Assembly (NCBI GenBank): GCA_030142905.1
Contig: JASJOG010000046.1
Span: 134,501 to 198,500 of the forward strand
Source of the DNA: Heliopora coerulea
Taxonomy: Eukaryota > Cnidaria > Anthozoa > Scleralcyonacea > Helioporidae
DNA: 64,000 nucleotides
Direction: 5' to 3'
In this document: positions 22,743 to 33,313 of the stretch, one piece after another
How positions within the stretch are numbered: the stretch's first letter is position 1
Layout of the letters: each line of letters starts with the position of its first letter
Notes under the pieces: model-generated
The model's database searches: none
Told to the model about the DNA's origin: nothing
Seen by the model: the letters and a program-made list of their open reading frames with translations, nothing else
Program-made: the position numbers and the translations under genes

Positions 22743-23683
22743 GAACTCCAAAGCAGCTTGGCCAGAGCTGACATTCATGTTCAACGGTCCACAATACCGA
22801 GGAAACTGAACCAGGTTGGCCTGCACGGCAGGGTTGCAAGGAAAAAGTCGCTCTTTAATACCAAGCATCGTGAGGCAAGGTTGAAGTTTACAAAAACCAC
22901 CTAGACAAGACTTTCAACCACTGGAAGAAAGTTTTGTGGACAGATAAAGCGAAAATTGAGCTCTTTAGTCGCAACGAGAGACGCTATGTTTGTCGAAAAC
23001 CCAAAACAGCCTTTGAAGAGAAGAAACTTTTGCCCACAGTAAAACATGGTGAGGGAAGTATTATGGTGTGGGGGTGTTTTGCTGCCTCAGGAACTGGAAA
23101 ACTTGAACACATTGAAGGAACTATGAATTCAAATGACTACCAGAAGATATTGAGAGAGAATGTTCCCCCATCAGTTCGTTATCTGAGACTTGGGAGCAGC
23201 TGGCTCCTACAACAGGACAACGAACCCAAGCATACCAGCAGATCTACTCAGGACTGGTTAACAGAAAAGAAGCTTAAGGTGTTGGAATGGCCAAGCCAGA
23301 GCCCTAATCTCAATCCCATTGAGATGCTTTGGTTTGACACGAAGCGTGCTCTCCATGCAAGAAAACCCTCCAACCTGAATGAATTACGGACGTTTTGTGA
23401 TGAAGAGCGGGCAAAAATTTCTCCCGGTCAGTGTCAACGATTCATAACTGACAACAGAAAGTGTGAGGTAGATGAACGATCTTCAAGCTCGATACTCAGA
23501 AAATGATATCTGAGCCCCAGACGGGGATCGAACCCGCAACCTTCTGATGACCGGTTGGACGCTCTAACCATTGAGCTACCGAGACTCAGATGGCGAGCTA
23601 AGTTGCAAATTCGATATCAAACATCAAACAGAAAGCGTCTTGTTGCAGTTATTGCAGTCAAAGGAGGACCTGCTAAGTATTAG
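22743..23683 (+). pseudogene. Tc1-type transposase, truncated and interrupted by a SINE
   Basis: The first ~60 codons (DNA-binding end missing, then IPRKLNQVGLHGRVARK) break by a one-base frameshift near 22900. The catalytic core follows in the frame 22934-23506: first Asp in LWTDKAKIELF, second Asp in QQDNEPKHTSR, and Glu in NLNPIEMLW, with exactly 34 residues between the last two (DD34E). The reading frame is cut at 23462 by a SINE, and the true tail (LVAVIAVKGG to TAG 23681-23683) lies beyond it. No Tc1 terminal repeats are visible. Copy B lacks this and holds a LINE at the same position. Confidence 0.92.
23462..23626 (-). mobile_element. tRNA-derived SINE inserted in the Tc1 gene
   Basis: A 9-bp duplication AACAGAAAG (23453-23461 and 23627-23635) brackets 165 bp containing, on the minus strand, a tRNA-like body with A box (TAGCTCAATGG), B box (GGTTCGATCCC) and a pairable acceptor stem, at about 23515-23588. 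These are internal RNA polymerase III promoter boxes. It belongs to the same family as the three units at 29321-29968. Confidence 0.9.
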
Positions 23684-24776
23684 GACCTACTAAGTAACAG
23701 GGTTCACTTACTTTTGCTTTCTACGTATCTTGTTTCTTACGATTTTATTGGCTGAACCTGAAATGTTTCTCATCCAGACGTTTCATATTTACTCAAGGTA
23801 AGTAGAACACTGTTTTTGTGCTGTATTATTTCTTGATTCAATCACGTTATCATCATCTAAAGCTTGAAAACACTGTTTATGCTCATAGATTCACAAACGT
23901 TTGAGCACCATTGTATGTCCATCCTGTCTAACGATAGTATCGCTTAGTTTGTATGTAAATATTTATGACTTCTGACTACACTTTGGAGTAATATCCATAG
24001 TATCAGAACATGTCCAGGTTTCAGCAGTAACACTGTTAGGGTAAAATGTGGCGAAAGAGTGGGTGAGAAAAGCTTGGTGAATATTAGAGCAATTATTTTA
24101 AAATAATTTACCTGCTATTTTCCATCTAGTCCGCATCTTTCTCTCCTGTCAAACTTCGGCATTTGGGCTAACTTGTTTGTTTGAAATTTTAATGTCGGAT
24201 GTTAAATTATTATTTTCCATAATATTTTCAGTGGTAACTACTCCCAGAATCTTTATCGGTTCGTCCACCTGTTTCCAGTATCTAGGATAAATTTGAAATT
24301 TCCACGTCGCTATATTTTTTAATAGATAACTTTGGAATGCCATTGATATATCCAAATATCGGTACCAAACTAAATGAACGGTAAAAAAGAAATTAGTGTC
24401 CACCCATAGGGTCTTACGAAAAGGAGTAATCCGTATACTTTGTTTCTGTTAGTAAAATGTACCTTAGAGATTGCAGGTAAAATGTTCATTTTCTACATTT
24501 TAGTTTGGGTTAGGTGGTTCCAGCATTATTTATAAGTCATTCCCGCCCTCGACACAGAAGCGAGACTCGTGAACCTGGAGTTTAACTAACGGAAGACAAT
24601 GACAGCGAACGACGAGATTTTATTTTAGTACTTAGATAACTTGATTTATGTTCTCTTCGAGGGTCAAGCTAAGGCACGTATCGATAAGTAGGAACTATTG
24701 TTTTGTTATTCAGTCGGGTTATTTTGTGATTCACTGGCTACCCGACTTGGTTTCTCAAGAGCTGCCAAACTAGAAC
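23684..24776. other. No recognisable gene
   Basis: From 23914 the alignment with copy B resumes (61969 on), at several percent divergence. Only short frames occur and no element ends were found. Confidence 0.5.
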
Positions 24777-25016
24777 ATGGGAAAACGAGATCCGGAACAC
24801 GAGGATGAAAACAAACTTTTTCATATTTCTCATACCAAAAGTACTTTTGAGAGAATCACCAGAATTTTCAACGCAACATTTAAGTTGGTCACAAACTTGT
24901 TCGCACAGTCGCCTCATTTTTCGAAAGAACGAAAGACAAACAAAGCAGAGATACCCAAAGAGATATTGTTTGCAAGATCAAATAAGTTGACAGTAAATGT
25001 ATATACAGTGCACTAA
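24777..25016 (+). CDS. Small 79-codon open frame, unknown product
   Basis: An ATG opens a charged N-terminus (MGKRDPEHEDENKLF) and runs 79 codons to TAA. In copy B the same ATG (62874) is kept and the first ~30 codons differ by two conservative changes, but a short insertion creates a stop after 33 codons. The N-terminal part looks protein-like; the rest could be read-through of an exon. No domain is recognised. Confidence 0.25.
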   Translation: MGKRDPEHEDENKLFHISHTKSTFERITRIFNATFKLVTNLFAQSPHFSKERKTNKAEIPKEILFARSNKLTVNVYTVH

Positions 25017-25312
25017 AAACTTCAGTAGAAGAACATTCCAAACCCATCGCCACTTCCGACAGAAATTTCCTCCTGTCGCAACATGTTTATAAAACTGATA
25101 AGGTCAGGTAAGCGGAGTAGCCTAGTCAGCTCGAAAACCAGAATCTTTATGGGCCCTGCATCTTCTATTACAAACTACTTACACTAACATAAATTAAAAT
25201 TCATATAACCAACAAAACATATACCGGTACGTATAAATATAAATACATAATATTTATATTTAATATAATTACACAATATTTATAAACCGGCTTAGTGGCC
25301 CAATTACGTTTG

Positions 25313-25472
25313 GGTCTTTTCTAGAAAGTTTACCTGAGGAGGAGGATCAGGGTTAGGATAGGTTAGGATTGGGGTTAGGTTTGGAGTTAGGATTAGGGCT
25401 ATCCCTAGTCCTATCCCTAATCCTTACGCTAATCCTAATCCTCCTTTTGAGGTATACCTTCTAGCCACGATC
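25313..25472. mobile_element. 160-bp MITE with telomere-like arms
   Basis: Ends are inverted (GGTC...CTAGAAAGTTTACCTGAGG against CCTTTTGAGGTATACCTTCTAG), flanked by a 10-bp direct repeat ATTACGTTTG (25303-25312 and 25473-25482). The arms are GGTTAGGAT/GGATTAGGG units and their complement, so the whole folds as one hairpin. Present in copy B at 63413-63577. Confidence 0.85.
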
Positions 25473-25482
25473 ATTACGTTTG

Positions 25483-26036
25483 AGTTGCGTGAAGTGTTTC
25501 CAAAAGGATGGCATCATTATTGAAATTCATGACTTCTGGTAATGGTAGCGACCACTGACCAGTGGTTTTAACAAAATTGTGGGCAGTTTAAGTCATTGTG
25601 GTAATTATTTTTACAACATCTATGAATAATCAGAGTGTTTTCGTTTCTTTGCACGGTTGGTTTTCGTTACTTATGGAACCAGGAGTTCAAGTAGTCACCT
25701 AAAAGAATCGGTGGAAAGTAAGTCAGTTTTTAGTTCATTGCCCGGCCCAAAAAAGTTTCTGCATTGTCAAATACTCGTTTGGTTTTAAATTGTCCAGGGA
25801 TTTTTACCTAACATCACTTCATTCTGGAAAGTCGGCTGTTTCGAAGAATATTGTACATTTGACTAGTCGTTGATCATAACCCGAGCCAGCAATTTTGGTC
25901 AGTGTTCCTTGCTGTGAACACAAGGATCAGTAGGCGTCATTAGGGGACGTTCCGAGGGTCTCCAGAAGTCCAGTTACATAGGTCGGCGTTAGCAACAATG
26001 TGTTAATAACGACTTCACGTCCGTTCTACCGACAAA
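25483..26036. other. No recognisable gene; end of copy A alignment
   Basis: Plain sequence without open frames or repeats. Position 25892 corresponds to the last aligned bases of the window's right edge, so single-copy sequence is seen from here. Confidence 0.6.
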
Positions 26037-26205
26037 GGCCTCCGTAGCTCAGTCAGAGCACGGCACTAGGATCACGGGTTCGATTTCCAGTCGGAAGGCC
26101 TTGGTGTTGCATTTTTGCAACTGGTCCCGCCTGCATCTCGCCTGGAAATTTAATACCTGGAAGGTATTAACGGGAGAAAAAAAGAACAGACCGCCGTGAA
26201 GTCAT
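26037..26205 (+). mobile_element. tRNA-headed SINE with A-rich tail
   Basis: The head (26037-26100) reads like a shortened tRNA with acceptor halves GGCCTCC and GGAAGGCC, A-box-like TAGCTCAGTCAGAGC and B box GGGTTCGATTTCC. Two small hairpins (TTGCATTTTTGCAA, TAATACCTGGAAGGTATTA) and an A-rich GAGAAAAAAAG follow. Imperfect inverted flanks GACTTCACGTCCGTTCT and AGAACAGACCGCCGTGAAGTC surround it. A real tRNA is unlikely because the anticodon arm is deleted. Confidence 0.75.
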
Positions 26206-26939
26206 GAGCAAATCACTTATAAAGTTGCTATTTCATGCTTCTTACTTCTGATCGTTCACATACGATTAGTCAGCTGTTTGCCTTACTAAAGAACGTCACG
26301 ATAGCAGTTGTGGTTTAGTCCCTTTTCTATGAAAGACGTCTTAATACCTTCTGATGTTCTAAAACGTTTACTATTGCTTTTAAAGTATGAATACATTTCA
26401 AATTCAGACCGACAAACTCAGTAATAAGAACACCTGTTTTATGCTCGGAATGCCGATTACGATATTGGATTTGTCAAAGAATGGACATGACTCCCGACAT
26501 TCACTGTTGTCGAACTTCTTTCTATCCCGCCTGAAATCCCGGTAAACATCACTAGTTTTAATACTGTATTTTACTATATTATTTTTTCTAATTTAGTATG
26601 TATAAAAATCGTATGTTAGGTTTGCTCAAGTCTAAAATACACATTCTGGCATAAGGTGGGCGGTTGAGCATCAGCGATTCCTTTATGTTTTAAACAGCAA
26701 CCTGGTTCTTATTGCATATGTTTGACGTGATATAACTTGGTTTGGAGACCTTTCAACAGCTTATGTTAGTCACGGATGAGAGCTACGTTGCAATTTTTAC
26801 GAAGGTACTCCATCGTTTCACCGAAACTATCGCAGTTGATTAATTTGGAGGAGGAGTTTTTTTTAATGCATGCTGTTCTTTGGTACTATATGTCCTCTTG
26901 GATGTGTATGCCGATGCCAGCGTATGCATTCGTCGGCTG

Positions 26940-27243
26940 AAAATTGAAAAATTAAGCAAGACTTAACTGGAAGTTGAAGTTTGATTGAGATTCTATTGAG
27001 TAGCAAGCTGCATCAGGGGATCGCATGAAATAGGAAACACGCATGCACTAGTCAGTTTTTGAAGCTCGAATGTGAATGCGTCTTACATAAGGTGGTTGAT
27101 GTTTATACCAACAATGGAGAAGTTATTTTGTATATCAGTGTATATGTAGGGCTGGTCATGTGATCCCTGGTGCAGCTTGCGACTCAGTTGAATTCCAGTC
27201 AAACTTCAACTTCCAGGTAAGTCTCGTTTAATTTTTCAATTTT
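26940..27243. mobile_element. 304-bp MITE with ~88-bp inverted repeats
   Basis: 26940-27030 is the imperfect reverse complement of 27156-27243, beginning AAAATTGAAAAATTAAGC and containing GGAAGTTGAAGTTTGA. The centre is about 125 bp of unique sequence. No target duplication was identified. Confidence 0.85.
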
Positions 27244-27630
27244 ATTTCATCACAATCTGCACAAGGATTCCATGAGATTTTAAAGCCATGCATTCACATG
27301 AGAGACAATGAGTAGTGTTCAGCAGATTTTCGAATGAAATCGTATTTTCCAACAGTAATAATATTTAACAACATTTTAACAGTAACTATGCAGATCTGCG
27401 AGCCATCGAAGCATCCGCTATAACTGTACTAGTGCCAGTTCCTACGTTCTGTTCAGTTATAGTTGAGAATGGATGTAGCGAAAGTCTGTGCGCTGCTAGT
27501 GGGTTGTAGAATTTATCAAACGTTGTTGATGAAGTCTAGTAATGAAGATTATTGCCCAGCAAATAATTTTCAGGAAGCTCATATCGCAAATAAACACATC
27601 AGGATACTTTGGAAAATACTTCAATAAGGA

Positions 27631-27668
27631 ACCAACGTTTCGTCACTTTACAAGCAACATCATCAGAG
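27631..27668 (-). ncRNA. Hammerhead-like core downstream of Penelope-like end (minus strand)
   Basis: On the minus strand CTGATGAT is followed by a seven-pair stem (GTTGCTT/AAGTGAC with GU pairs), then GAAACG. The arrangement repeats that at 22323. Stem III is not seen. Confidence 0.3.
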
Positions 27669-27786
27669 TGTCTGTTCACATGAAAATTTTCGACTTAAAT
27701 AACCTACACGATTACAAAAATAGAGGTGAGAAGGAGAGAATAATTAATGGTGTGTCAAAACAGGGATTAAGGCGAGGAGAAAAAAA

Positions 27787-27943
27787 TCAAAACAACGTGA
27801 GAGGAAATGACCCAATGTTTACGTTGAGAGAGGGATTTATTTTTGCGATTAACAAACTTTCTCGAATAAGAGTATCTAATTCTGAACGGCCATTAGTTAA
27901 AACTGAAAAATCATCGAAAGAAATCGGGTGTCCATTTTCTCTT
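27787..27943 (-). pseudogene. C-terminus of Penelope-like GIY-YIG protein (minus strand)
   Basis: The minus-strand frame reads FDDFSVLTNGRSELDTLIRE, then SLLIAKINPSLN and ends SFPLTLF before TGA (27787-27789). The LLI.K..P.LN signature matches the tail of GIY-YIG endonucleases of Penelope-like elements, as in 22150-22270, but is a different family member. The rest of the gene is missing. The long plus-strand open frame here (27542-27964) is its antisense shadow. Confidence 0.7.
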
Positions 27944-27957
27944 TTATGTGTTAAAAG

Positions 27958-28194
27958 TACATGAAGACCTTCCGGCTGTATTCCGGGTGTCTTGAATTAG
28001 TACACAAGCAGACTTGGCTTTGATGTTGTTGGTGATCGGGTGCTGTGGGGTTTGAAAATATTAGTGTCTACTCCCGCATCTGTCATGATTCTACGCATCC
28101 ATCTAGAGACAGTTTCTCTGGAAATCCGGTGATGCGGTTTCATGAAGAGTTTTAGAGTTTTCTCTCTAAGCATGGGCTTCGGCAGGATTCTTTC
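27958..28194 (-). pseudogene. Tyrosine recombinase fragment, DIRS/Ngaro/Crypton type (minus strand)
   Basis: The minus strand reads LREKTLKLFMKPHHRISRET, VSRWMRRIMTDAGVDTNIF and KPHSTRSPTT, carrying the His-x-x-Arg of the catalytic site in HSTRS. A frameshift follows, then SKAKSACV and NTAGRSSCTF, the region just before the nucleophile Tyr, which is lost. This C-terminal domain occurs in DIRS-like retrotransposons and Cryptons. About 80 codons remain, with no adjacent reverse transcriptase. Confidence 0.75.
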
Positions 28195-28452
28195 TAGGGA
28201 GGAGCAAGTGGGATAGCCAAGGTATGCGGTGAGCTTATGACCACGAGACGTAATGCTGGAATAAATATAACTTCATTTCAGAAGCAAATTTTCTGGTGGT
28301 TCCTCTATCTACTATCTCGATCTGTTTCTGATTTTAAGATTGCAATTACATGTGTTACTACTGACAGCTTAAGGTGTATTGCACTGACTAGCGCGTGCGT
28401 GTTTGCTATCTCATGGGATTCCTGTGCAGATTGTGACGAAATAGAGTTAAAA

Positions 28453-29320
28453 ATGCCTGGGCTCTTTTGATGACTTTTGAATCCTATATTCATCTCCTTT
28501 GACAGTGTTATAGACATATAGTATTACATGACGTTTATTGTTGTTAAAGCGAAACCGGAAGTGAACTAGTCTAATCTATTCGTGGAAGGACGGAACACAT
28601 TACCTAGAACTACGCCATACCTTTTCGTAAACTTTTGAACTTATATATTCTTTATCTATGTAAATTTTATTTGTTTTTTGGTTGACATTAAAGTCAAAAC
28701 AGACAGTCAACTCAATATTCAGTACTTTATGACGCAGAATATAGGCAATAACGACAGTCACATTTATCAAAGTAATTTAATCGTGCGCGCATTATTATTC
28801 CAGGTATTGATGTTTACTTCCCTAAATTTTTTATGCTTTATTTTAAGTTGCAATATCCACTTATTTGGGAATAATTTTTGTAGAGATAAGTTTTAAAGTT
28901 CTCCTAAATGAAGAAACTAAAATATAAATAAACAAATCTGACCATTTCAGGCATGTCATGAATAACTAGACGTTTGTTCACGAGCTTTTGGAATGGTAGA
29001 ACGCAATGTGTAAACTTCGAGTTACTCTCTTCATGATAATCAATTGCAACTAGATATTGTGTTGTTTGCAACGCAAAATATGCAATTGATAATTTCTTGT
29101 TTTGCCCAAATTTTGATTTAAGCTAAAAATAATGAAGATGGGAATAACGGAATCGGTGTAGCCTGTGGAAATAGGAATGCATTATGTACTCGCATCCAAT
29201 GCACCCGAACCTGCAAACGAAACTGCAGAGTAAAACTACTGTTAAAAGTTTCTTAAACCTGGCTGAACCAATTACCAACCTTTACTTGACTTCATTTCCT
29301 CTGGAATCGGCATTTTGAAA
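28453..29320. other. No recognisable gene
   Basis: A/T-rich sequence with only short frames (72 codons at 28678-28896, hydrophobic, unconserved). Nothing identifiable. Confidence 0.55.
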
Positions 29321-29334
29321 GAAAAACTTTCTGA

Positions 29335-29406
29335 GTCCCTGACGGGAATCGAACCCGTAACCTTCTGATCGCCGGTGAGACGCTCTAACCATTAAGCTAC
29401 GAAGAC
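29335..29406 (-). tRNA. tRNA-like body 1 (SINE-derived, pseudo-tRNA)
   Basis: Folds with acceptor GTCTTCG/CAGGGAC (one mismatch), D arm GCTT/GAGC, a five-pair anticodon stem with one mismatch and T arm ACGGG/CCCGT. The loop base expected to be T33 is C, which argues against a working tRNA. Confidence 0.45.
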
Positions 29407-29592
29407 TCAGATGGTGAGCTAAGGTTAAATTTGTGTACTGGTTCGTATAGATGGTAGACGTATGTACTGCCAGTCTGCTAGTCTCGATATGTCGTCTATT
29501 TTTATGTTAATCAATGATGTGTTTGTGGTAGTTTGGTAATTATGTTCTTAGTACGCACGCTCTCAAGCTGTTCTCTCAGAAAAACTTTCTGA

Positions 29593-29664
29593 GTCCCTGA
29601 CGGGAATCGAACCCGTAACCTTCTGATCGGTGGTGAGACGCTCTAACCATTGAACTACAAAGAC
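29593..29664 (-). tRNA. tRNA-like body 2 (SINE-derived, pseudo-tRNA)
   Basis: Same fold as body 1, with changes in the anticodon arm (TCGGTGGTG on the plus strand) and D arm that further weaken pairing. Confidence 0.4.
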
Positions 29665-29817
29665 TCAGATGGTGAGCGAAGGTTAAATTTGTGTACTGGT
29701 TCGTATACATGGTAGACATATCTTAAATATTTATGTTAATAATGTGTTTGTAGTAGCTTGGTAATTATGTTCTTAATACGCACGCTCTCAACCTGTTCTC
29801 TCAGAAAAACTTTCTGA

Positions 29818-29890
29818 GTCCCTGACGGGAATCGAACCCCGTAACCTTCTGATCGCCGGTGAGACGCTCTAACCATTGAGCTACAAAGAC
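29818..29890 (-). tRNA. tRNA-like body 3 (SINE-derived, pseudo-tRNA)
   Basis: Same as body 1 but with one inserted C in the T arm (ACCCCG on the plus strand), which breaks the B-box spacing. Confidence 0.4.
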
Positions 29891-29968
29891 TCAGACGGTG
29901 AACGAAGGTTAAATTTGTGTACTGGTTCGTATACATGGTAGACATATGTACTGCAAGTCTCGATATGT

Positions 29969-31252
29969 TAGCTGCCACAATCACATCATTGACTTTGAAT
30001 GAAGTATGAATTTGAATGAAGAATTAAAATCTGTTTCTCAAAATGTTCTTCAGTTTCAATATATGTTTGGACGCAAATTCATCCATGTTTTTTCTAAGGA
30101 GACGCGGTTGAAAGCGGATTGATTGGTTGGCGTTTTTAATTGACATTAGAAAAACGATATTCGTAAATGCCAACATGTAGCGCATACGTTGACTCGGCCA
30201 CAGAATAAAGAATTAACCAAAAGTCTCACTCGGTGTCGGTACCTTTGATGTACATGTCCTCGCACATGCCGCCTTGCGCACGCAGGAAGTTGAACGGCCG
30301 CCATGTTCTTGGAGGTATAACTGAGTCATTTCCAGAAGAAAACAATAAGGAGTAGTTCAGATGCAAGGGATCTGGCAAACGTTGGACGTCGAATGGCGAT
30401 TCTACGGCAGAACCCGATTAAAGCGAAGGCAAACTGACTGTTTTTGTTAAAAAAATTCGGAATACTACGCTAAACCTGATCACAATTAGGCAGTTTAACA
30501 ATCCTTGTCTCTTGGTGATTCACCACATTAATAGTCCGTCTAGCAATCTGAAATTTATTCAAATAATTTGAACTACATTTTTACAATCACAATACAATTT
30601 CTATCGACTAGTACAGTTTTTAAAAGTTACCTAACAGCCGTTGTTATATGTGTTAAATGTTTGACTTGAAACGATTAAAACTCGCTGGATGTGTGCATAC
30701 ATTGCATTACATTATTAGGAGCTAAGAAATCTTTGAAGCTACAGTAAATCAGTTAAAGAACATCTATCTATAAAACTATTTATGCCTTTCAGTAAAGATT
30801 GAATCATCTCTTAATATCTTAAAAGAGTTTCGGGAGAAGTAACCAACCCCAGTGAATTTTGATAAGGTACGTACAGTACGTAGACTTCGGCTTATGGTTA
30901 CAACTCAGAATTTATGCGTATCTAGAGTTCTTGTGAGTTGTGTTCCGGCGGGTTGGGGCCTTATTTTGTTGGAGAACAGAACAGTAGGAGTGTATGTGGA
31001 TATTTGTATGTATGCTATGATTCAAGGACAAACATATCCGCAAATTTAAGATTGTCTTGGGTTGGTGATCATGACAGTTTGAACGAATTCGTAAAGGACA
31101 GCCTTATGGTACAAGGAACGTGGTCATCGCCAATCGGGTAAAAGAAACTTTTTGAGGCGGAAAATCTAACGATTCTCTGGCTAAAAAATAAGAAATTCCT
31201 TACGGTTGATGGAACGGATGCATAAGAAATTCATGGACGACTGATCAGGGCT
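29969..31252. other. No recognisable gene
   Basis: Short frames only. A stretch near 30240-30310 (GTCGGTACCTTTGATGTACA) is a diverged relative of about 6152-6230, suggesting an old dispersed repeat. Confidence 0.5.
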
Positions 31253-32270
31253 ATGGGTAGTGACCTTGCTTGTGTGAATACTAGCGTAGACAGAGTCACA
31301 AATACCGCGAATTCTGTTGATGATAACCTAACCACAAACTGCTGCACAGATATACTTCGTGATCTAGGTATTCCTACTTCAACAAAACAAGCGCAGTCAA
31401 GTGTTCAATTTGATAGATATGCGGAACACATTGAAGATCGTAGAACAGGCCAAATGATAAACAGTGAGACTATCCGCTTGTTGGCTGAATCTGTTGAACA
31501 GATTGCCTCGGTGGTAACTGAAATTCAATCAAATGCGAGAACTGAAGCGTAGAGTTTATGTGGTAAGTACAAGAAAGATTTTTTTCTTGGAAAACATGTT
31601 GGTATAAAATATTCACAAACACCTATTAGCCCTGACAAGGTCATTGTTTCAGAACAATCAGATGATATACATGAAAACAAAAGTGAATGTATATCTAATT
31701 TAGATGCAAATGATTTAGAAATAAATAATGATCACAATGATACCAAAATAGAAGAGTCAGTTATTGACACTGAACATAAGAATACAAAAACAACATAAGC
31801 AGCTCTTGCGAAATCGCAACCAGTTAAAGAAAGCTTGTCTAAAATTATTCCAGAATCATCCTTAGGATTAACTCATGAAATTTAACCATTTGTCACCAAT
31901 AATAATGAAAACCATCGGCAATTGCCACAATTAAGTACCATCAATGTTGATGGTTTTATTGGTGTTGAGAGGAAACGGAAGAGAAATAAAAACTTTTTCT
32001 TACCTGAGCTAATAGTGTAAAAGAGAACCATATATATTCATACCTTACAAAAAGGAACATGGTTCCCAGCAGCATTTCAATCTTTCAAAGTAAAAGGGGA
32101 ACAATGTCTGCAAAAATATGTATTCCTCTAACATTTGCTAAATCTGTATTGTAGGAGAATTTCTGGCCTAAATATGTTCACTGTAAGATATGGCAGCAAA
32201 AAGAGATCATACAAAAATCAGAATTGTATACTGCAAAGGAAAATGCTAAGACCCAAAGCTATAAGGGATC
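31253..32270 (+). pseudogene. LINE ORF1-like region (broken)
   Basis: A 99-codon frame from ATG 31253 is followed, after stops, by acidic Asn/Asp-rich sequence, then a basic GFIGVERKRKRNKNFF and remnants of a conserved ORF1 end (phrases like FKVKGEQC and ENFWPKYVHCKIW across frames). The arrangement resembles ORF1 of CR1-like LINEs, an RNA-binding chaperone. No intact frame remains. Confidence 0.5.
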
Positions 32271-32288
32271 CTATTCCACTTGTGTATA

Positions 32289-33275
32289 ATGGCTAATCAA
32301 ATCCCAGTGCGTATATCATCTAGGAAATATTCAGTAGGAAAACCTAAACCACGCTATGTGTGCAGAAACTTAACCAAAGTTAAAATTATAGGGCGTAAAG
32401 CCAGCAGACCTAGACAAATTTCCAAATGTTTGGTGCTAAATGCTAGGTCGCTGGCTAAGCCAGAAGCTTACCCTGCACTCTACGCTGAACTTAATAGCAA
32501 CAACATCGATCTCTGTTTTATATCTGAAACGTGGCTCCATTCAGCTATACCAAGTTCATTGATTTGCCCTCCTGGGTATTGTATCGCTAGGAAAGATCGG
32601 CAGGACACACGCAGAGGTGGGGTAGCGATACTTTGTAGGAACGATTGGAGAATGGAAAACATTAGATGTAGAAAATTTGTTAGAATGTCTTTGGGTAAAA
32701 ATAATAACTAAGAAATCTATGTTCAGTGTCGCAGCAACTTATCCTCCTGATTATAGCTATGACGCCAAAGACTTGGTAGAATATTTGATAGATTCTTGTG
32801 AGCAAATATTATTACGTGATCAAATATGAATATAATCATCGCTGGAGATATAAACAAACTCAATATTCATGATCTACTTAGTCAGCAATCCCTTATTCAA
32901 ATGGTCAAATCACCTACTAGATGCAATAATATTCTAGATGTTTTTGTAACCAATGTTTCGCACTATTGGGAAAAAGTACAAGTGAGAAAAGGCCTATTAA
33001 GATCTGATCATAATATCATTATCACATTTCCGAAAGATGCTATAAAAGCAGAAAGAACAAATTTATTCTTTAGAGATGTACGAGACCATAGAAAACAAAA
33101 TATGTTTAGAGATTTAGACTCTGTCGACTGGGCTAAAATATTAAACGATGATCTTTCCTCTGATGTGATGGCTACTCAGCTTTATGAAACTCTATGGCCT
33201 AAATTTGAGGCGTGCTTTCCACTAATAAAAGTTCGATCATCATCGCGTGACCCGCTCTATGCCTCCGCTTGTTAA
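32289..33275 (+). pseudogene. LINE APE-type endonuclease domain (broken)
   Basis: Starting at ATG 32289, a basic leader precedes the endonuclease motifs LVLNARSL, DLCFISETWLH and GGVAIL. The frame ends at 32711; after a gap the second half resumes with IIIAGDIN and ends with the catalytic SDHN near 33010. These match exonuclease-endonuclease-phosphatase folds that nick target DNA for LINE integration. A frameshift near 32700 and stops near 32825 disable it. Confidence 0.88.
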
Positions 33276-33313
33276 ACATTTGTTAAAAAAGAGAAAGAAA
33301 GCAATGAGAAAGA

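Larger units (their letters stand above)
1..25892 (+). repeat. Copy A of a ~34-kb direct duplication
   Basis: The sequence starting at base 1 recurs at 34029 in the same orientation and can be followed to 25892, which matches the right end of the window. The offset is 34028 at the left, about 39884 after the BEL element in copy B, and about 38055 near 24 kb; the offset changes are due to copy-specific insertions. Read by eye, copies differ by roughly 1% up to about 9.93 kb and by about 4-6% beyond. Copy A is truncated by the window edge, so the true left breakpoint is not visible. Confidence 0.95.
27245..28452. mobile_element. 1.2-kb segment bounded by ~35-bp inverted ends, enclosing retroelement debris
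   Basis: 27245-27278 (TTTCATCACAATCTGCACA) matches the complement of 28418-28452 with few mismatches. Between them lie minus-strand fragments of a Penelope-like element and of a tyrosine recombinase. It is either a DNA transposon that captured debris, or a coincidence of two inverted repeat copies. Confidence 0.5.
29321..29968 (-). repeat. Tandem array of three tRNA-like SINE units
   Basis: Three head-to-tail units start at 29321, 29579 and 29804 (periods 258 and 225 bp; the last is partial). Each carries a minus-strand tRNA-like body with A box and B box (GGTTCGATTCCCG), followed by a shared ~150-bp region. The second spacer lacks about 33 bp. The units are highly similar, so tandem amplification is recent. 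Confidence 0.92.

Noticed and set aside
25360..25450. Interstitial telomere
   Set aside because: The units face each other as hairpin arms within MITE ends rather than running in one direction.
26037..26100. Functional tRNA gene
   Set aside because: The anticodon arm is too short and an A-rich SINE tail follows.
27542..27964. 140-codon plus-strand open frame
   Set aside because: It is antisense to a Penelope-like C-terminus and its 3' region; the plus-strand peptide has no protein-like features.
29335..29890. Three functional tRNA genes
   Set aside because: They are repeats with mismatched anticodon stems, no T33 and one with a broken T arm; the family also appears inserted at 23462. Listed only as pseudo-tRNA bodies.
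29736..29984. 82-codon minus-strand open frame with Arg/Ser-rich middle
   Set aside because: It is the translation of the tRNA-like SINE body, a common false protein.
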